Assembly: GCA_026826555.1 (NCBI GenBank)
Contig: JAKSZT010054324.1
Span: 7,391,581-7,455,580, forward strand
Source: Tolypeutes matacus
Lineage: Eukaryota > Chordata > Mammalia > Cingulata > Chlamyphoridae
Reading direction: 5' to 3'
DNA length: 64,000 bases
Numbering within the stretch: the first letter of the stretch is position 1; the number at the start of each line of letters is the position of its first letter. Under the pieces are notes generated by a model that saw nothing but the letters and a program-made list of their open reading frames with translations, was not told where the DNA came from and ran no database searches. The translations under genes and the position numbers were made by a program. Below are positions 38,667 to 50,771 of this stretch, piece after piece.

Positions 38667-41068
38667 TTTAGTTCCTAGACTGGTGCAGTGTATCTGTACC
38701 CAAAGAAATCATTTTAGCTCATTTGATGGTAATGAATATTCTAACTTACTTTAATCCTGTGATAACAACCAATTGGAGGGTCTTAGTCAATATGTGGAAA
38801 GAACAGTGACTTTAAGAAGTTAAGCAGAGCACAGAGAGCTTTTGGTTGCATAAGCAAGTCACTCTTTTTATTTTCTAAGACATTTTTCAATATACTTTTT
38901 GGCCATATGGTATACTGCAGTCATAATGCCATGTGTTTCCCCCCCCCACCCGCCCGACTAGGTTTTTTGTTTTTGTTTTTTTTTTTTTGGCTTTGTTTTG
39001 TTACAAATGCATGTCAATTTTATTTCCCTTCTGGGGCAGAATAATTACCAAAACTGTAACCACAAACAGCCTAATAAGATAAAAAAAGTTATGTGTTTTC
39101 CACCTTAAAATACATGTCCCCCACCTGCACCCCCAATTTGGATATTTAGACTACTGAACAGAATAAAACCAAATGTCTCCTTTTAAAAAAAAATACTCAT
39201 TTGTTACTTGAGGTATGAGAAAAAATTGCCATAAATGCCATATTAAATTCATATTCATTGGGTTTAGCAAGTGCCAGTGGCTCACCTATTTTTAAATATG
39301 TCCACTAAGATACTAATGAAGAAAGTCCATTTACCATGGTATTGAAAAATGTTCTAGTTAGGGATGCATTAGTACCTTTGTAAAGCTAAGTAGTAAATAG
39401 ATTCCTCAGTAAGTCAGGCAAACAAGCAGAGGATGCTGCTGTTGAACTGGACTCTGATTGCCATGGGTTTATTGCTGCCCTGGAGCAGGGAGGCCAAGAA
39501 CCAATATTAGGAGGGGTTACTGAAATGAGTAGCAAGGCTGGAGCGGTAATCAAAATGGTGTGGCAATGGCTACTGGGCAAGTTCTCCTTGAACTTTATAA
39601 CCGAAAAAAACTCCTAAGTCTGAAAAATGGTGGACTGACTTAAAGCAACCAGAATTGTAAGCTATAGCTCTTCACCACATTCTAAAACTTAAATCAGTGT
39701 TCATTCCCAGAAGCCTGAGAAGGAAGGGCAGTCTGGATATCTGGCTATCTAAGAAAAATGGTACTACAATAATAGCACACATACAACTGCTTGAGCCATA
39801 TCCACTCCTGAAATTTTTCTTAAGTGAATAATATTTTTTGCAAGTTTATCACAGACAAGTGTGAAAGAATTTGACAGTTGCTTCCTAGGTTAACTTCAGA
39901 GGCCTGGAGAAGAATTTTGAGCTTAGGTAGAGGAAAATTCTTCTTTAAAATTTACTGGTGGATTTTAAAAGTGTGGAGGTATAAAAAAATGTTTGATGTT
40001 CGTAGAAAGCTCTGTTAGTTTAAATTGTTAGTTATTTTTTGGTGTTTTCCTATTTAAGGTATGTTTTTGTTTTATGGTGATTATTAAGGAAAGCAATGTT
40101 CTTTAGAATCAAGATTGAATTCTGAGGAAGATTGGGCAAGAGGAACTGAAGTGACAGAGGAAATGGCAAGGCACGTAGGTGAATCAGATGTTAGATTGTT
40201 GTTGATGCCACTGAACTTCCCACCCCGCATGCTCTGTGCTTTTTATTTTTGGTTGGATATAGCTTTACAGGATGTCCTAGTGGTCAAATTTAATATTTAA
40301 AAAAAAAAGTGTCCATTCTGTGCTTTTATCCTTCAGCGTATCATATGCTATCATTAATTTGGAAATTATTCCTTTCCTTGACTCCCTTAGAAAGGAGTTT
40401 GGGGAAAAGGGAAATAAGAATCATCAGTTTTAAGGGAAACCTCGTTTCAGAAAATGGGAGAGAATTTTATTCTCCCTTTAGATTCCTAGCTGTTGTCTCC
40501 CCCACCCCATATTCCCATTCCCTTCCACAGTCTTGGTCCAAGTAATAAAGTATGAACTCATCTGGGGGTCAGTGAAGATGTTCTCTCTAGATTGGCGTTT
40601 TAGTTGTATTGAAGAAATTGAGAGCCTTTCTTCCTAGAGTTCAGATTTAACCTGATGTGTTTGGCGGCTTTTCTTTAATATCTTTAACTTGGCTGTCATT
40701 AGCTTAAGTTTTTAATCCCATTCTGTTGAGCTAAGGATGAACTTTCTTCTTTCACCTCCATAAAGACTCTTAAATTAAGGACTTGCTTATTTTGTGGTAT
40801 TTTGTGCTTTTCTGTAGTTTGGGGCTAGATCCTTGCGCATATATTTTGGCCCTGATAAGCTATGTCTTTATGGTGCTTAATAACTTGGAGTTTGTCACCC
40901 TCCAGCAGACACTTAGAAAATTTCTCACCATGTGTTTTTATGTTGTCATAGTACCTTGGGTATTGAGAGAGATTGAGAATACTAATTATAAGTATAATAA
41001 TAATAATCAAAGATACTTTAAACCTTCATGAAGTGCACCGTATCTTTTAAGGTTTTAAAAAAAAATTA

Positions 41069-41186
41069 GGGGGCGGATGTGGCTCAAATGGTTGGGCGTC
41101 CGTCTCCCATATGGAGGGACCTGGGTTCGATACCCGGGACCTCCTGGTAAGAAAAATAAATAAACAAAAATATTAAAAAAAAAAAA
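41069..41186 (+). repeat. Short tRNA-only SINE with near-perfect polymerase III boxes
   Basis: The tRNA-like head starts GGGGGCGGATG. It has A box TGGCTCAAATGG (41080-41091) and B box GGTTCGATAC (41124-41133), then CCTCCTGGTAAG and an A-rich tail. It has the same head as the 20813-20898 copy. The family is close to xenarthran DAS SINEs as I recall them. It is a transposed SINE, not a tRNA gene. Confidence 0.9.
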
Positions 41187-41329
41187 TTTTTTTTAAAAAC
41201 CATGTAATAAGGGTTAAGTTTAAAAGTGGATTTGTAAGGGTTAAGGCTTAATTCACCCATGTGAATAATTAGAAAGAATTAATTCAATGTGATCATCACC
41301 AAAATATGCTTTTTAAATTGACTTCAGTT

Positions 41330-41780
41330 TTCAAAATAAGCCACGCCTTATTTATTTGGATGAATAGTGTGTAATTCAAGCCCCTTAAGGATATGGGATA
41401 TGATATCTGAATTAAACTTTCAGCTAAATTTTTTCATGTGTTGTTCTTATGGAACAGCTTTAATTTTATCAAATCTAGTCTAATGGCCTGCACGCCTGCA
41501 TCGATGAGCCTTTTTGCATTTTTAAAGGCCCCCTTTAAAATCTGCACTTGATCTGCATTTAAGGCATGTGCTGGTTGCTTTATCACAGTTTCCATTTGGA
41601 GGAAACCGGTATCAATCCTCCTGGATAATTTTTCTCTCTCTTAAAGGACAGATAATACCATCTAATTGGATAAACGGTAGGTTGATGATCTTGTTATGAT
41701 TAACATCAAAGCTGGTTTTTGTTAGTGCTTTGGAGAGTTTTTTAGAACCATTATTTGTAGGGTTCAGGTTTTTTCTCACC
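41330..41780 (+). other. Repeat-free intronic segment, candidate conserved element
   Basis: No repeat recognised. Homeodomain-type cores (taattcaag, ctaattgg, attaaac) and an octamer-like ttgcattttt occur in dense, non-degraded sequence. This is suggestive only. Confidence 0.3.
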
Positions 41781-43699
41781 CTTTAATAACCTCTGTGACT
41801 TTGTTTTCACACTTGCCCTTTTACTTGTAATAAGTAGGCTTTCACAAACTCAGCTCAATATTTTGAAAATTAGACAACTTCCTTCTTTGTATTTTTTTTT
41901 TTTTTACCTATAAATACTTAGCTTTGAAATGGGAATGCTCTACCTAATGTGGTTCTATTCAACATATGTCCTAGTTATAGTCTTGAGTTGTCATTTCTAT
42001 TGGTAGAAAAATATTTGTATATGTACCCCAATGTATATTTTTAAAATAAATTATGTGCACATGGACTTGTGTTATTACATTCATTAATTTATAAATCCTA
42101 ATCAAATAGTAAATATAGATAGAATAAAGATGAAATAAACTATATCAAATGTCTTGCTAATTATCATGCAGGCTGGCTCTGTATTTTAGTTACCAAATGT
42201 CTTAATGAAGAATATACCTTTAAAATAAGAGTCATAAAATGATAATCTTAATAATTTTGAATTTCTTTTCTGACTTCATGTGAGACATGTTGGATTACCG
42301 TGTATCTGACCTAAATAATGTAGCTTGTCCTAGGAGTTGGAGAAATAACCAGCTCTCCCTTTTCTTATTTACCTGAGCTTCCCTTACTGGTATCATCCCC
42401 CTTCTGATTTTCTCTGAGGAAATCTGTTTTTAAACTTCTTGTTCCTCAAGTGGGAGTTATTTTAAATAAAGATAGATTATCCAGTCTAATTCCAAATCAA
42501 TTTAACGTATCATTTGTAAAATGAATTATGTCCAGGCTAGGTGCAAATGCCATTGCCTATCTCTTCTACAGACAGACCCATCAGAAATGCATAGTTCTGG
42601 TGAGTTATTGTGGGTCTTGTGTCTGAGGTGCTGTACCATTTTCTTTCGTAACTGCCATTTATAGTTTGCCAGCTGCTGCTGGACTTGGGGTGCATGGTGC
42701 CCACGTGGAGTGCCCATGGCCTTCTCTCAGCTTCTGTGGGAAACCTGGGTACCCTCAGAGAGCAGGACAAGCTACAGGGCCCAACCACAGCCCAGCCAGG
42801 CAGGGAGTTTCAGCATTACCTTAGCCCTGTCTGCTGCATCTGATCTGCCTACCTGCTCTCCCTTGAGATGGAGGAGGGGACAACACACTGAGAAAAGGGT
42901 AACTTGGCTTAAATTCCAAAGGACTGAATTCTCTTTAAAATGGGAGATGAGTGAAGAAATCATTGAGGACCATGGTATCATATAGAACTTCACAGGTGGA
43001 GCAAATACGAGACCCATTGGGAGGGTTCTCAGAAGACCTGGTATCAAAGTCCTAGACTTCTTGGGGTAGAGAATGGGGAATGCAATTCATTTCTGAGGTA
43101 TGCAATTCATTTCTGGAGCAGGGTTTTTTCCTATCCTGTCTTTAAAAAAAAAGAGAGAGAGAGAGAAAATTTGTTCAGGAGATTCTGTTGCTGGGCTTTT
43201 GGTTGTTGTCCTAAGCTGGAGTGGGCAGAGTGTCACAGTCCCTACCAGGGACCAAATAATGGGAGTATATGGTATAACTCTACTTTAAGGGTTTTGATGG
43301 GGTTTCCTCTGCATTCTGGGCATTTAACACTTTGGAAGGAGACCTCAGAATGCTCTTCTGTTCTACAGGTAGCACATGTTACATTCATTCTGTGTTCATG
43401 ATTCCAGCAATTTTATGAAATTTTATATAACAGATTACTGTATGGTTGGTGATATCAGAGGTAAAGATGCACACAAATTAGGATTTGTGATCTTTATTCT
43501 TGAGTTTAAAGGCATGACCTCCTTTAGGGGTGCTCGTTGCCTCTGAAAAAACAAAGCCTTCCCACTTGTACGCTTTTCACACACATGCTTTCTATCATGC
43601 AAGTGTACACAGGCGTACCCAACTCTTCTTCCTGCTGGTTTTCATTTTAGATAAAGTAGATGATGATAATTTGCCTAGACCCCTTTGTTAACTTATTTT

Positions 43700-43835
43700 C
43701 CTTTACTGAGTGAACAGATATTTACTATATACCTGCAGTGATCCAGGCCTGTGTTCCATGCCTGCTGGTCTGGTGAGGGGTGAAACATGTCCATGTGCTT
43801 AAGAGAGTAGTGGGGCAAGACAGACACAATCAGAT
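43700..43835 (-). repeat. L2-like fossil fragment
   Basis: The run gagtgaacagatatttactat, cctgcagtgatccaggcctg and tggggcaagacagacaca fits an antisense L2 3' region. Confidence 0.45.
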
Positions 43836-44719
43836 GTGCTTCCTTTGTCGTTGTGATCCGTTTGGCTTCCTTACGCTTTGCATTGCATCAGCCCAGTCCT
43901 TTCATTTCATTTTTACAAAATGCCCAGTGGAGATTGGGGGACAGGGATGTGTAGAGACAATTTTCTTTTTCCAATTCTGATAAACCAGAAGAGATGTGTT
44001 TTTTGATTTTATAAAACTAAAGGGAATTGCTTTTTCATGTGTGTCACAGCCTGACTTGATGTCATAGGTCAGACTATAAGTTGAGAGGTTTTTTTCCCCC
44101 AAAAACTTACCTTTCACAGGTAAGTGTTAAAAGAAAATTTAAAAATTGTCTTACTGATTCAGGGTCTTATTTGGAGAGTGTTGGGCTTTGTTTGGGTGGT
44201 TATGTGGGCTACTGTGCATTGAGTTAATGCTTTACTACTCTGAAAAAATGTAACTAATGGGTAAAAACTGTGAATTTGGGACCTCAGAATGGCCTCTTTG
44301 GAACTGATAAAGCAAAAAAGAATTTAAAAAGTAAATAAATTTAATTTTTGAAATAGAAAAAGGATGAAGGGTATGAATGAATATCCACCCCTTAGTCCCC
44401 CAACCACTTCTGTTAAAAATTTTAAGAGCGGCTCGCGTTGGCTTGTTTCTACATAGCTTCTTAAATCTTAAATGGGGCTATACTTCCTGGGGTAGAGTTT
44501 AAAATGTAGGCTCAGGTTCAGGATCTGAACTCTCCTGGCTTTATTGAGCACTAGTGCAGGGAATCTTCTTTTTTCCCTTCTCTGGACTTTAGCTGAGCAT
44601 GACCGAGAAATGGGAGGCTTAGCCGATGTTGTCTGTAAGGTTCTTTCTACCTGTAATTATACCTCTTTGATTCTTGGGGATGAAAGTCCTTCAGAGTTGG
44701 GAGGCTAAGGGAAATGTAT

Positions 44720-44850
44720 AGAATTCTGTAGACTGCAGAGTTTGAATCTCAACCCCACCATTTACTAGCCATGTGGTCTTAGGCCCTTTAGTATCCCCAG
44801 GAACTAACAGAGTTGTGAAAAATGAACAGCAATAAGTAGTACACTGTATG
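44720..44850 (+). repeat. MIR SINE fossil
   Basis: gcagagtttgaatctcaacc, ccaccatttactagccatgt and ggtcttaggccctttagtat follow the MIR core on +. Confidence 0.75.
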
Positions 44851-45216
44851 TCCTTGTAGAACATTTATTTGGAACCTGCCTGGCAAATGGTGAGAGGCTA
44901 AACATTAACTATTTCAGAACTGCAAGGGGGAAGCCTCCACATTTCCTGTCTGTGTGGTTTTCTTCCCTACCCCTGCCCGTTTTCCCTGCAGAGCTTCTGA
45001 CCCTTACAGAGATAAATTGTATCCAGCAGGAGTGCTAGCAACCAATGGCAGTGCATACCCTTTCTCTCAGGAATGTGAAAAAACCCACTCTATTTTGAGA
45101 CTTTACATATACTTAGCGTATACACATCCCCTTGGAAGATGGCAGTAACAAGCCCAACTTTCTTGAACATTAAGGGGAAAAATTTAAAACTGAAGTTTGC
45201 TAAATGTGTTTTGCAG

Positions 45217-45255
45217 GTTGGACAATCTGCTCAATATGGCTTATGGAGTAAAGAG
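45217..45255 (+). CDS. ELAVL2: ELAVL2 39-nt hinge cassette exon
   Basis: A 39-nt exon that completes an Arg codon, encodes LDNLLNMAYGVK, and ends with the first two bases of another Arg codon. The acceptor is gtgttttgcag and the donor is GAG/gtaatg at 45256. At exactly 13 codons, with the same phase on both sides (AG/G), it can be skipped without breaking the frame. In Hu proteins this part of the hinge is known to be alternatively spliced and to affect nuclear-cytoplasmic movement; the leucine-rich LDNLLNM resembles an export-type motif. Inclusion or skipping cannot be read from DNA alone. Confidence 0.96.
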
Positions 45256-46129
<874 letters not shown>

Positions 46130-47104
46130 TGAGCTCTTGTCCTCAGTCCATTTATATATGAAAACTATACAACAAAGGCAAGTTAAGAGAAACTTTATAC
46201 ATTAGTAAATGTCTTTGTAAGTCAGTGTTGAGATGGGGATAAAACGACTACTTAGCATCCTAAGAAATATGTGAGATTTTTTATTGCTAGTATTTGAATT
46301 AAAACTTCTTAAATATCTTTTATGTTTGAATATGGACAAGAGGTACAGGGTTTTTACCTGTCACATTGCATTCTATTGCCTTCTTTGAAGAAGGTGGACC
46401 TTTTAAAGTGTTTCAGCTAAGGGAAGACATTTCTTTTCTTTTTACATTAACTGCCTTGATCCTGTGAGTAAATATTGAGGCTTTGTGTTGTAATTCCTCA
46501 GTTGGTTGTGTCTCCCCCCGCTCCCCTCCCCCCTTTTTCCTTTTTTCTGATTAGCTTTGTGTTTGGTTTACATTTAAAACATTGCTGTTATGTCTGTTTA
46601 AGAAAAGTATTTTGAAGTTTACATTTTTATTTATAAAGTTAAAAACAGTATTTATTTTGTAATTATGATTTGGGTTGGGGAAGGGGGGGGCTACATTATA
46701 AACGCTTATTGTAAGAATACTGGAGAACTTTTCGTAAAGCAGTACCTTGCCAAAGAGATAAGAGCCTCTTTGATGTGGGTTTAAAAAAAGCATCTATTTT
46801 TATAAAAAAGAAAATTTGGAGAAACTTTTTACTGGTCCTGGAACAAATATTTTGACTTGAATACTTTGAGAAATCTCTTCATATGACACCTAGTGAGCTT
46901 TTAAAATTTACCAGGAAATTTGCAGTGGTTGGAAAATTTAGAAAGATTTATGATGTAGAAAATACTTTTGAGATCTTTGTATGAAAGGAGTAGAATCAAT
47001 GGGGGAAACACTGCTGGTTTCATTTTTGTAATCACCAGTGGAGTGTCTGATCATCCTGGTTATTATGTGATAGGTGGCTCACATTGATTTGTGATTTTGA
47101 AACA

Positions 47105-47110
47105 AATAAA
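47105..47110 (+). promoter_or_regulatory. Candidate alternative poly(A) signal
   Basis: AATAAA in the 3' UTR, but followed by A-rich rather than GT-rich sequence, so it is weak. Confidence 0.3.
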
Positions 47111-47794
47111 AAAAATTTACAAAAGAATATATAAGAGCAGGCAAGAAATTTAAATTACCAAGAGATGGGGGAAAAATCTGTTCTTCCTAAAGAAATCCCT
47201 TCAGATAGAGCTCATGGTGTTTAGTGATGTACTTGCAGTATTGTTTGAAGAATTGTTTTGTCTTAAGGAAAAAAGACGTTGCACATGATTTGTACTGCAG
47301 CAAATCGGCAAAAGTGATCTGAGTTGGATATATTTGAAGGTATTTTGAAAGTTACGTTCAAGGCTAACACCTGAGCTTTGTGTAATGTAAATAAGACCTT
47401 GTGTTTATGAACCTTTCAGCTAATTTGATTATTTTTTTTCCCTTACATGCCAAGTGATGTTCAGGTTTTGAATGTTTTTGTATCAGTTTTTTTCCTTTGT
47501 AAATGGCATTAACATTGTTACTTGAGGTCTTGCTTAATCACTTTTGTTGTCCTGAGGACTTGAATTTACAGTGCATCAGATTTGTTGCTAATTTTGTCTG
47601 TAGATAGTCTAGCTTCAGCTGTTTATGGTGATGCTACATTTTCGTTTATAAATATGTTTGTGGTAAAAAAAAAAAATGAGTATAACCTTAGGTTTTGAAC
47701 AAATTTCCTTACATTTTTCATACAAAAGTCATAAATATCTGTATGCTATTGAAATTTAACTTTGTATGATGCTTAAACCACTATTTGGGGAAAT

Positions 47795-47800
47795 AATAAA
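47795..47800 (+). promoter_or_regulatory. Candidate alternative poly(A) signal
   Basis: AATAAA followed by aagtctttaccatgtatg, a moderate downstream context. It would give a 3' UTR of about 1.7 kb. Confidence 0.4.
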
Positions 47801-48569
47801 ATAAGTCTTTACCATGTATGAAAGAAATTTTAAAAAATACAAAATATTTTCTGATTAGCATCTAGCTTATAATAAATTTTCAAAAAAGCTGAAGGCAGAA
47901 AATGCCTTCATCAGGATGCACTGAGAACTATATAGTTAAATCCTGCTTTTTGTATAAACTGAGATGCTCACATGCTTCCCCTTAGAACAGGCAATGTGCT
48001 ATGCATAACATAGTTGTACATTATCTTTGCAGTTGCTTTGAGTTTTATTTTTTATTATTTAAAATTGTAGTTATAAAATTTTTCAGTATAGTACAGTACA
48101 TATACTGTGAGGCGCGTGCTAAAGTGAATAAGCGAGTTTTCATGCTGACCCACTCAATGCTATTCAGAAATCAATTGGCTTAGCACTTTCTCATATCCTT
48201 AGGTGCATTTAGATTGTCAGAGTTAACCTTCTGCGTTTAAAGAAAAATAAAAAATAAAAAATAAAATACATGTATATACTTAAAAAAACAATAAGGTTTC
48301 CCTCACGGGAAAACAGCAGCTACATGCTTCTTTCCTATACTACTGTAGCAAACCAAGGCATTGATGAGAGGGCATGCAAATTGTGCTTCACTTTACAGTG
48401 TTTATCAGAGCACTTAATAAAATGTAAGGCTGGTATTTATTTGAAGTTGTACAGTATGACTTAATTCACATCTGTTGGAATAGAAAATATATTCTGTTGA
48501 GTATTTAAGAGGCTGTACATGTTTTCTTTTGTGTTTGGATTCTTTGTACTTTTTCATGTTCAGTACATC

Positions 48570-48575
48570 AATAAA
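48570..48575 (+). promoter_or_regulatory. ELAVL2: Likely main distal poly(A) signal of ELAVL2
   Basis: AATAAA in acatcaataaacaaagttg, with TTTTTCATGTTCAG upstream and a GT-rich block (gtgtggtgagtaggtct) 20-40 bases downstream. It has the strongest context of the candidates. Confidence 0.65.
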
Positions 48576-50578
48576 CAAAGTTGAAGGGAAAGAACAGTGT
48601 GGTGAGTAGGTCTTTATATACATTTGGGGAACTCCTGTGCTCAGTCCAACAACCAAACTACTGCCTTGAGTTAAAGAGGTTCTTTCAGAGCTTCAGTTGA
48701 AAGCAGTATTAAGGATCCCAAAAGGCAAGTTAACTGAAGTGGTGGAATGTGCAAAAATTTTTTTGACTGAACAACACCTTCTGATTAATAAGCTTTCATA
48801 TATTCCTCAATGAGTAGGTTTACAAGAGCACGTGCTAGTTGTAAAGTTTGAGAAGTCGGATGCTGGCATGGTTTTATAGCTCTGGTTTAGCCTTCAATCT
48901 TTTGTACAAATGGGAATTGACCTCACACATTTACTTGAGCTGAAGAGCAACCAAACAGAAGAAAGATAACTTACTCTCTTTCCCCTAACTTATTCTCCTT
49001 CCACTGGCAAGATGTAATTTAGCCATGGGGTTAAATGTTGGTGAGTGAAACTATTTTCCTTGTACACGTGCCAGATTGTCAAGGGACTCTTCTCTAAATC
49101 AGAAACTTGGTTTTCATTAGATTAGGGTTGCTGTGTTTATTAGCTCATGTGTACAAATCATGCATCTTTTCAACCCCAGTTTCATTACATGTTCAATACT
49201 TGTAACAAATCTTGAACACATCTGTGGAGGAAGAAAACGATTTCTTTCTGATCTTTTATGCAGGGATTCTACTTCTATAGAACTTTAAAAATTTGATATA
49301 GTAACAGTACATTTTTATTTTAAACCTAAGTGTACTTAAATGGCTTCTTTTAATTTGATTGTTGGCTTTCTTTTGGTAAAAGCCATTTTAAAAGTAGTTG
49401 TCCTGAATTCACAACTTAGTAGTCAAGAGCATAGCTGAGTGACAGTTTCTTTTCTTCCAACATGAAATTAATCTCAAGTCTCCATACTCCCTTTTTATTA
49501 TATGAACTTAATACTCTAATTTTGTGATGTTGGAAGGTCCTTCTCTTACCTCTCTCCTCTTGTTTTATCAGTATTTTGACTGGTTTGCATGTCAGCAGTT
49601 CTTTTATATTTGAGCAGATAGTGGAAAAATTCTCAGTAAAGGAGGTTTGAGAAACTACTGGTGTATTTGAGGAGAAATTACCTTTTATCCTCATCCATCA
49701 ATTGTGATACCTGTCTTAACTTATGCTTACAAATAATCTGAAGAGTAACATAATTCAGTATTATAGTGACAGACATAAATTCTTTTTAACATAATTTTAC
49801 ATTATCATCTGATTTGAGGAAAAAGATTAGCAATTAATAAAATTAAAGTAAACCTTCCAGTTAAAGAGATTGCAAGAGTCTTATCCTTACTTTATTAGGA
49901 TCAAAAATAAGTAGTGGAAATTTGCAACTTCTAGCTCAAAGAGTCATCCAGGAATAAGAATATGTATATATTTTAACAAGAAATATTTAACTTTTAATAT
50001 GATGAGTATTTATAATATGCATGTATCTTTCATTGGATGAAAGCAGAAATAAAAAGTGAAAGTGGTTTTGCTCTTTATGCCTCTGTTACCATACTGTAAC
50101 CTTGTACAATAGGATAAAACAGAATTACTGATAAAATTATAACAGTTAATTATTGGTTGAAGAGCATTTATAGCTTCATTCATTGCAGTGAACAGTCCAT
50201 ATTTCTCTATCAGCACTACTCTTTGTGTTCTTCTGAAGAATTCCCCAAAGTGGACTCAGTTCCCCTCAGGTTAGAGGAATTGAACACCTACACCATCAAT
50301 ATAGGCAGCCTGTTGACATAGGATAGTTCTTACTGAAATTAATTCCTGAATTCTGGTTTTAATAAAAGGAAGATTTTATTTTTGGCTGCTCAACACAAGT
50401 GTACTGTATCTATTATGCTGTGCCCTGGGTCTATAAAAATGGGCAAAAGGTGTCTTCCTCCTCCTTGGAAACCATCACCTAGAAGGCAGGACAGACGAGC
50501 CACCAGGCTCTCACTGCACTGCCTTCTAAGTGCTCTGAGAGCCCAAAAGTGTTGTCAGAGTTAACTTGCTTTAGTTTT

Positions 50579-50771
50579 TTTTTTTTTTTTTTTTTTTAAA
50601 TTTTATTTTATTTATTTATTCATTTATCCCCCCCTTGCTGCTTGTGCTCGCTGGGTCAGCTAACCGCGCCGGGCGGGCGGGCTTGCCTTCACCAGGAGGC
50701 CCCGGGAACCGAACCCGGAGCCTCCCATATGGTAAACGGGAGCCCTACTGATTGAGCCACAGCCGCTTCCC
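50579..50771 (-). repeat. tRNA-derived SINE, young copy with 14-bp TSD
   Basis: The minus strand reads GGGGAAGCGGCTGTGGCTCA, then the B box GGGTTCGGTTC, CCTCCTGGTGAAGG, the GC-rich tail domain and an A-rich tail. The 14-base direct repeat cttgctttagtttt flanks it at 50565-50578 and 50772-50785. It belongs to the same subfamily as 14864-15057. Confidence 0.92.

Larger units (their letters stand above)
46130..48595 (+). other. ELAVL2: ELAVL2 3' untranslated region (inferred end)
   Basis: About 2.5 kb of AT-rich sequence after the stop, with no interspersed repeat. It has many U-rich runs (for example 46528-46547), UUUAUUUAU-type text near 46626, and Pumilio-type sites TGTAAATA (47386-47393) and TGTATATA (48271-48278). 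U-rich stretches are the kind of target Hu proteins bind, so autoregulation is possible. The end is placed after AATAAA 48570-48575, which is followed by a GT-rich element (gtgtggtgagtagg). Earlier AATAAA copies could give shorter forms. Confidence 0.7.

Noticed and set aside
42526..43047. Several open frames of 63-91 aa on both strands
   Set aside because: Locally GC-richer intron sequence gives longer chance frames. No domain, splice pair or family match was seen.
44990..45140. Alternative exon after ttttccctgcag near 44989
   Set aside because: The acceptor looks fair and the frame is open for about 50 codons, but I see no good donor and no Hu-family counterpart.
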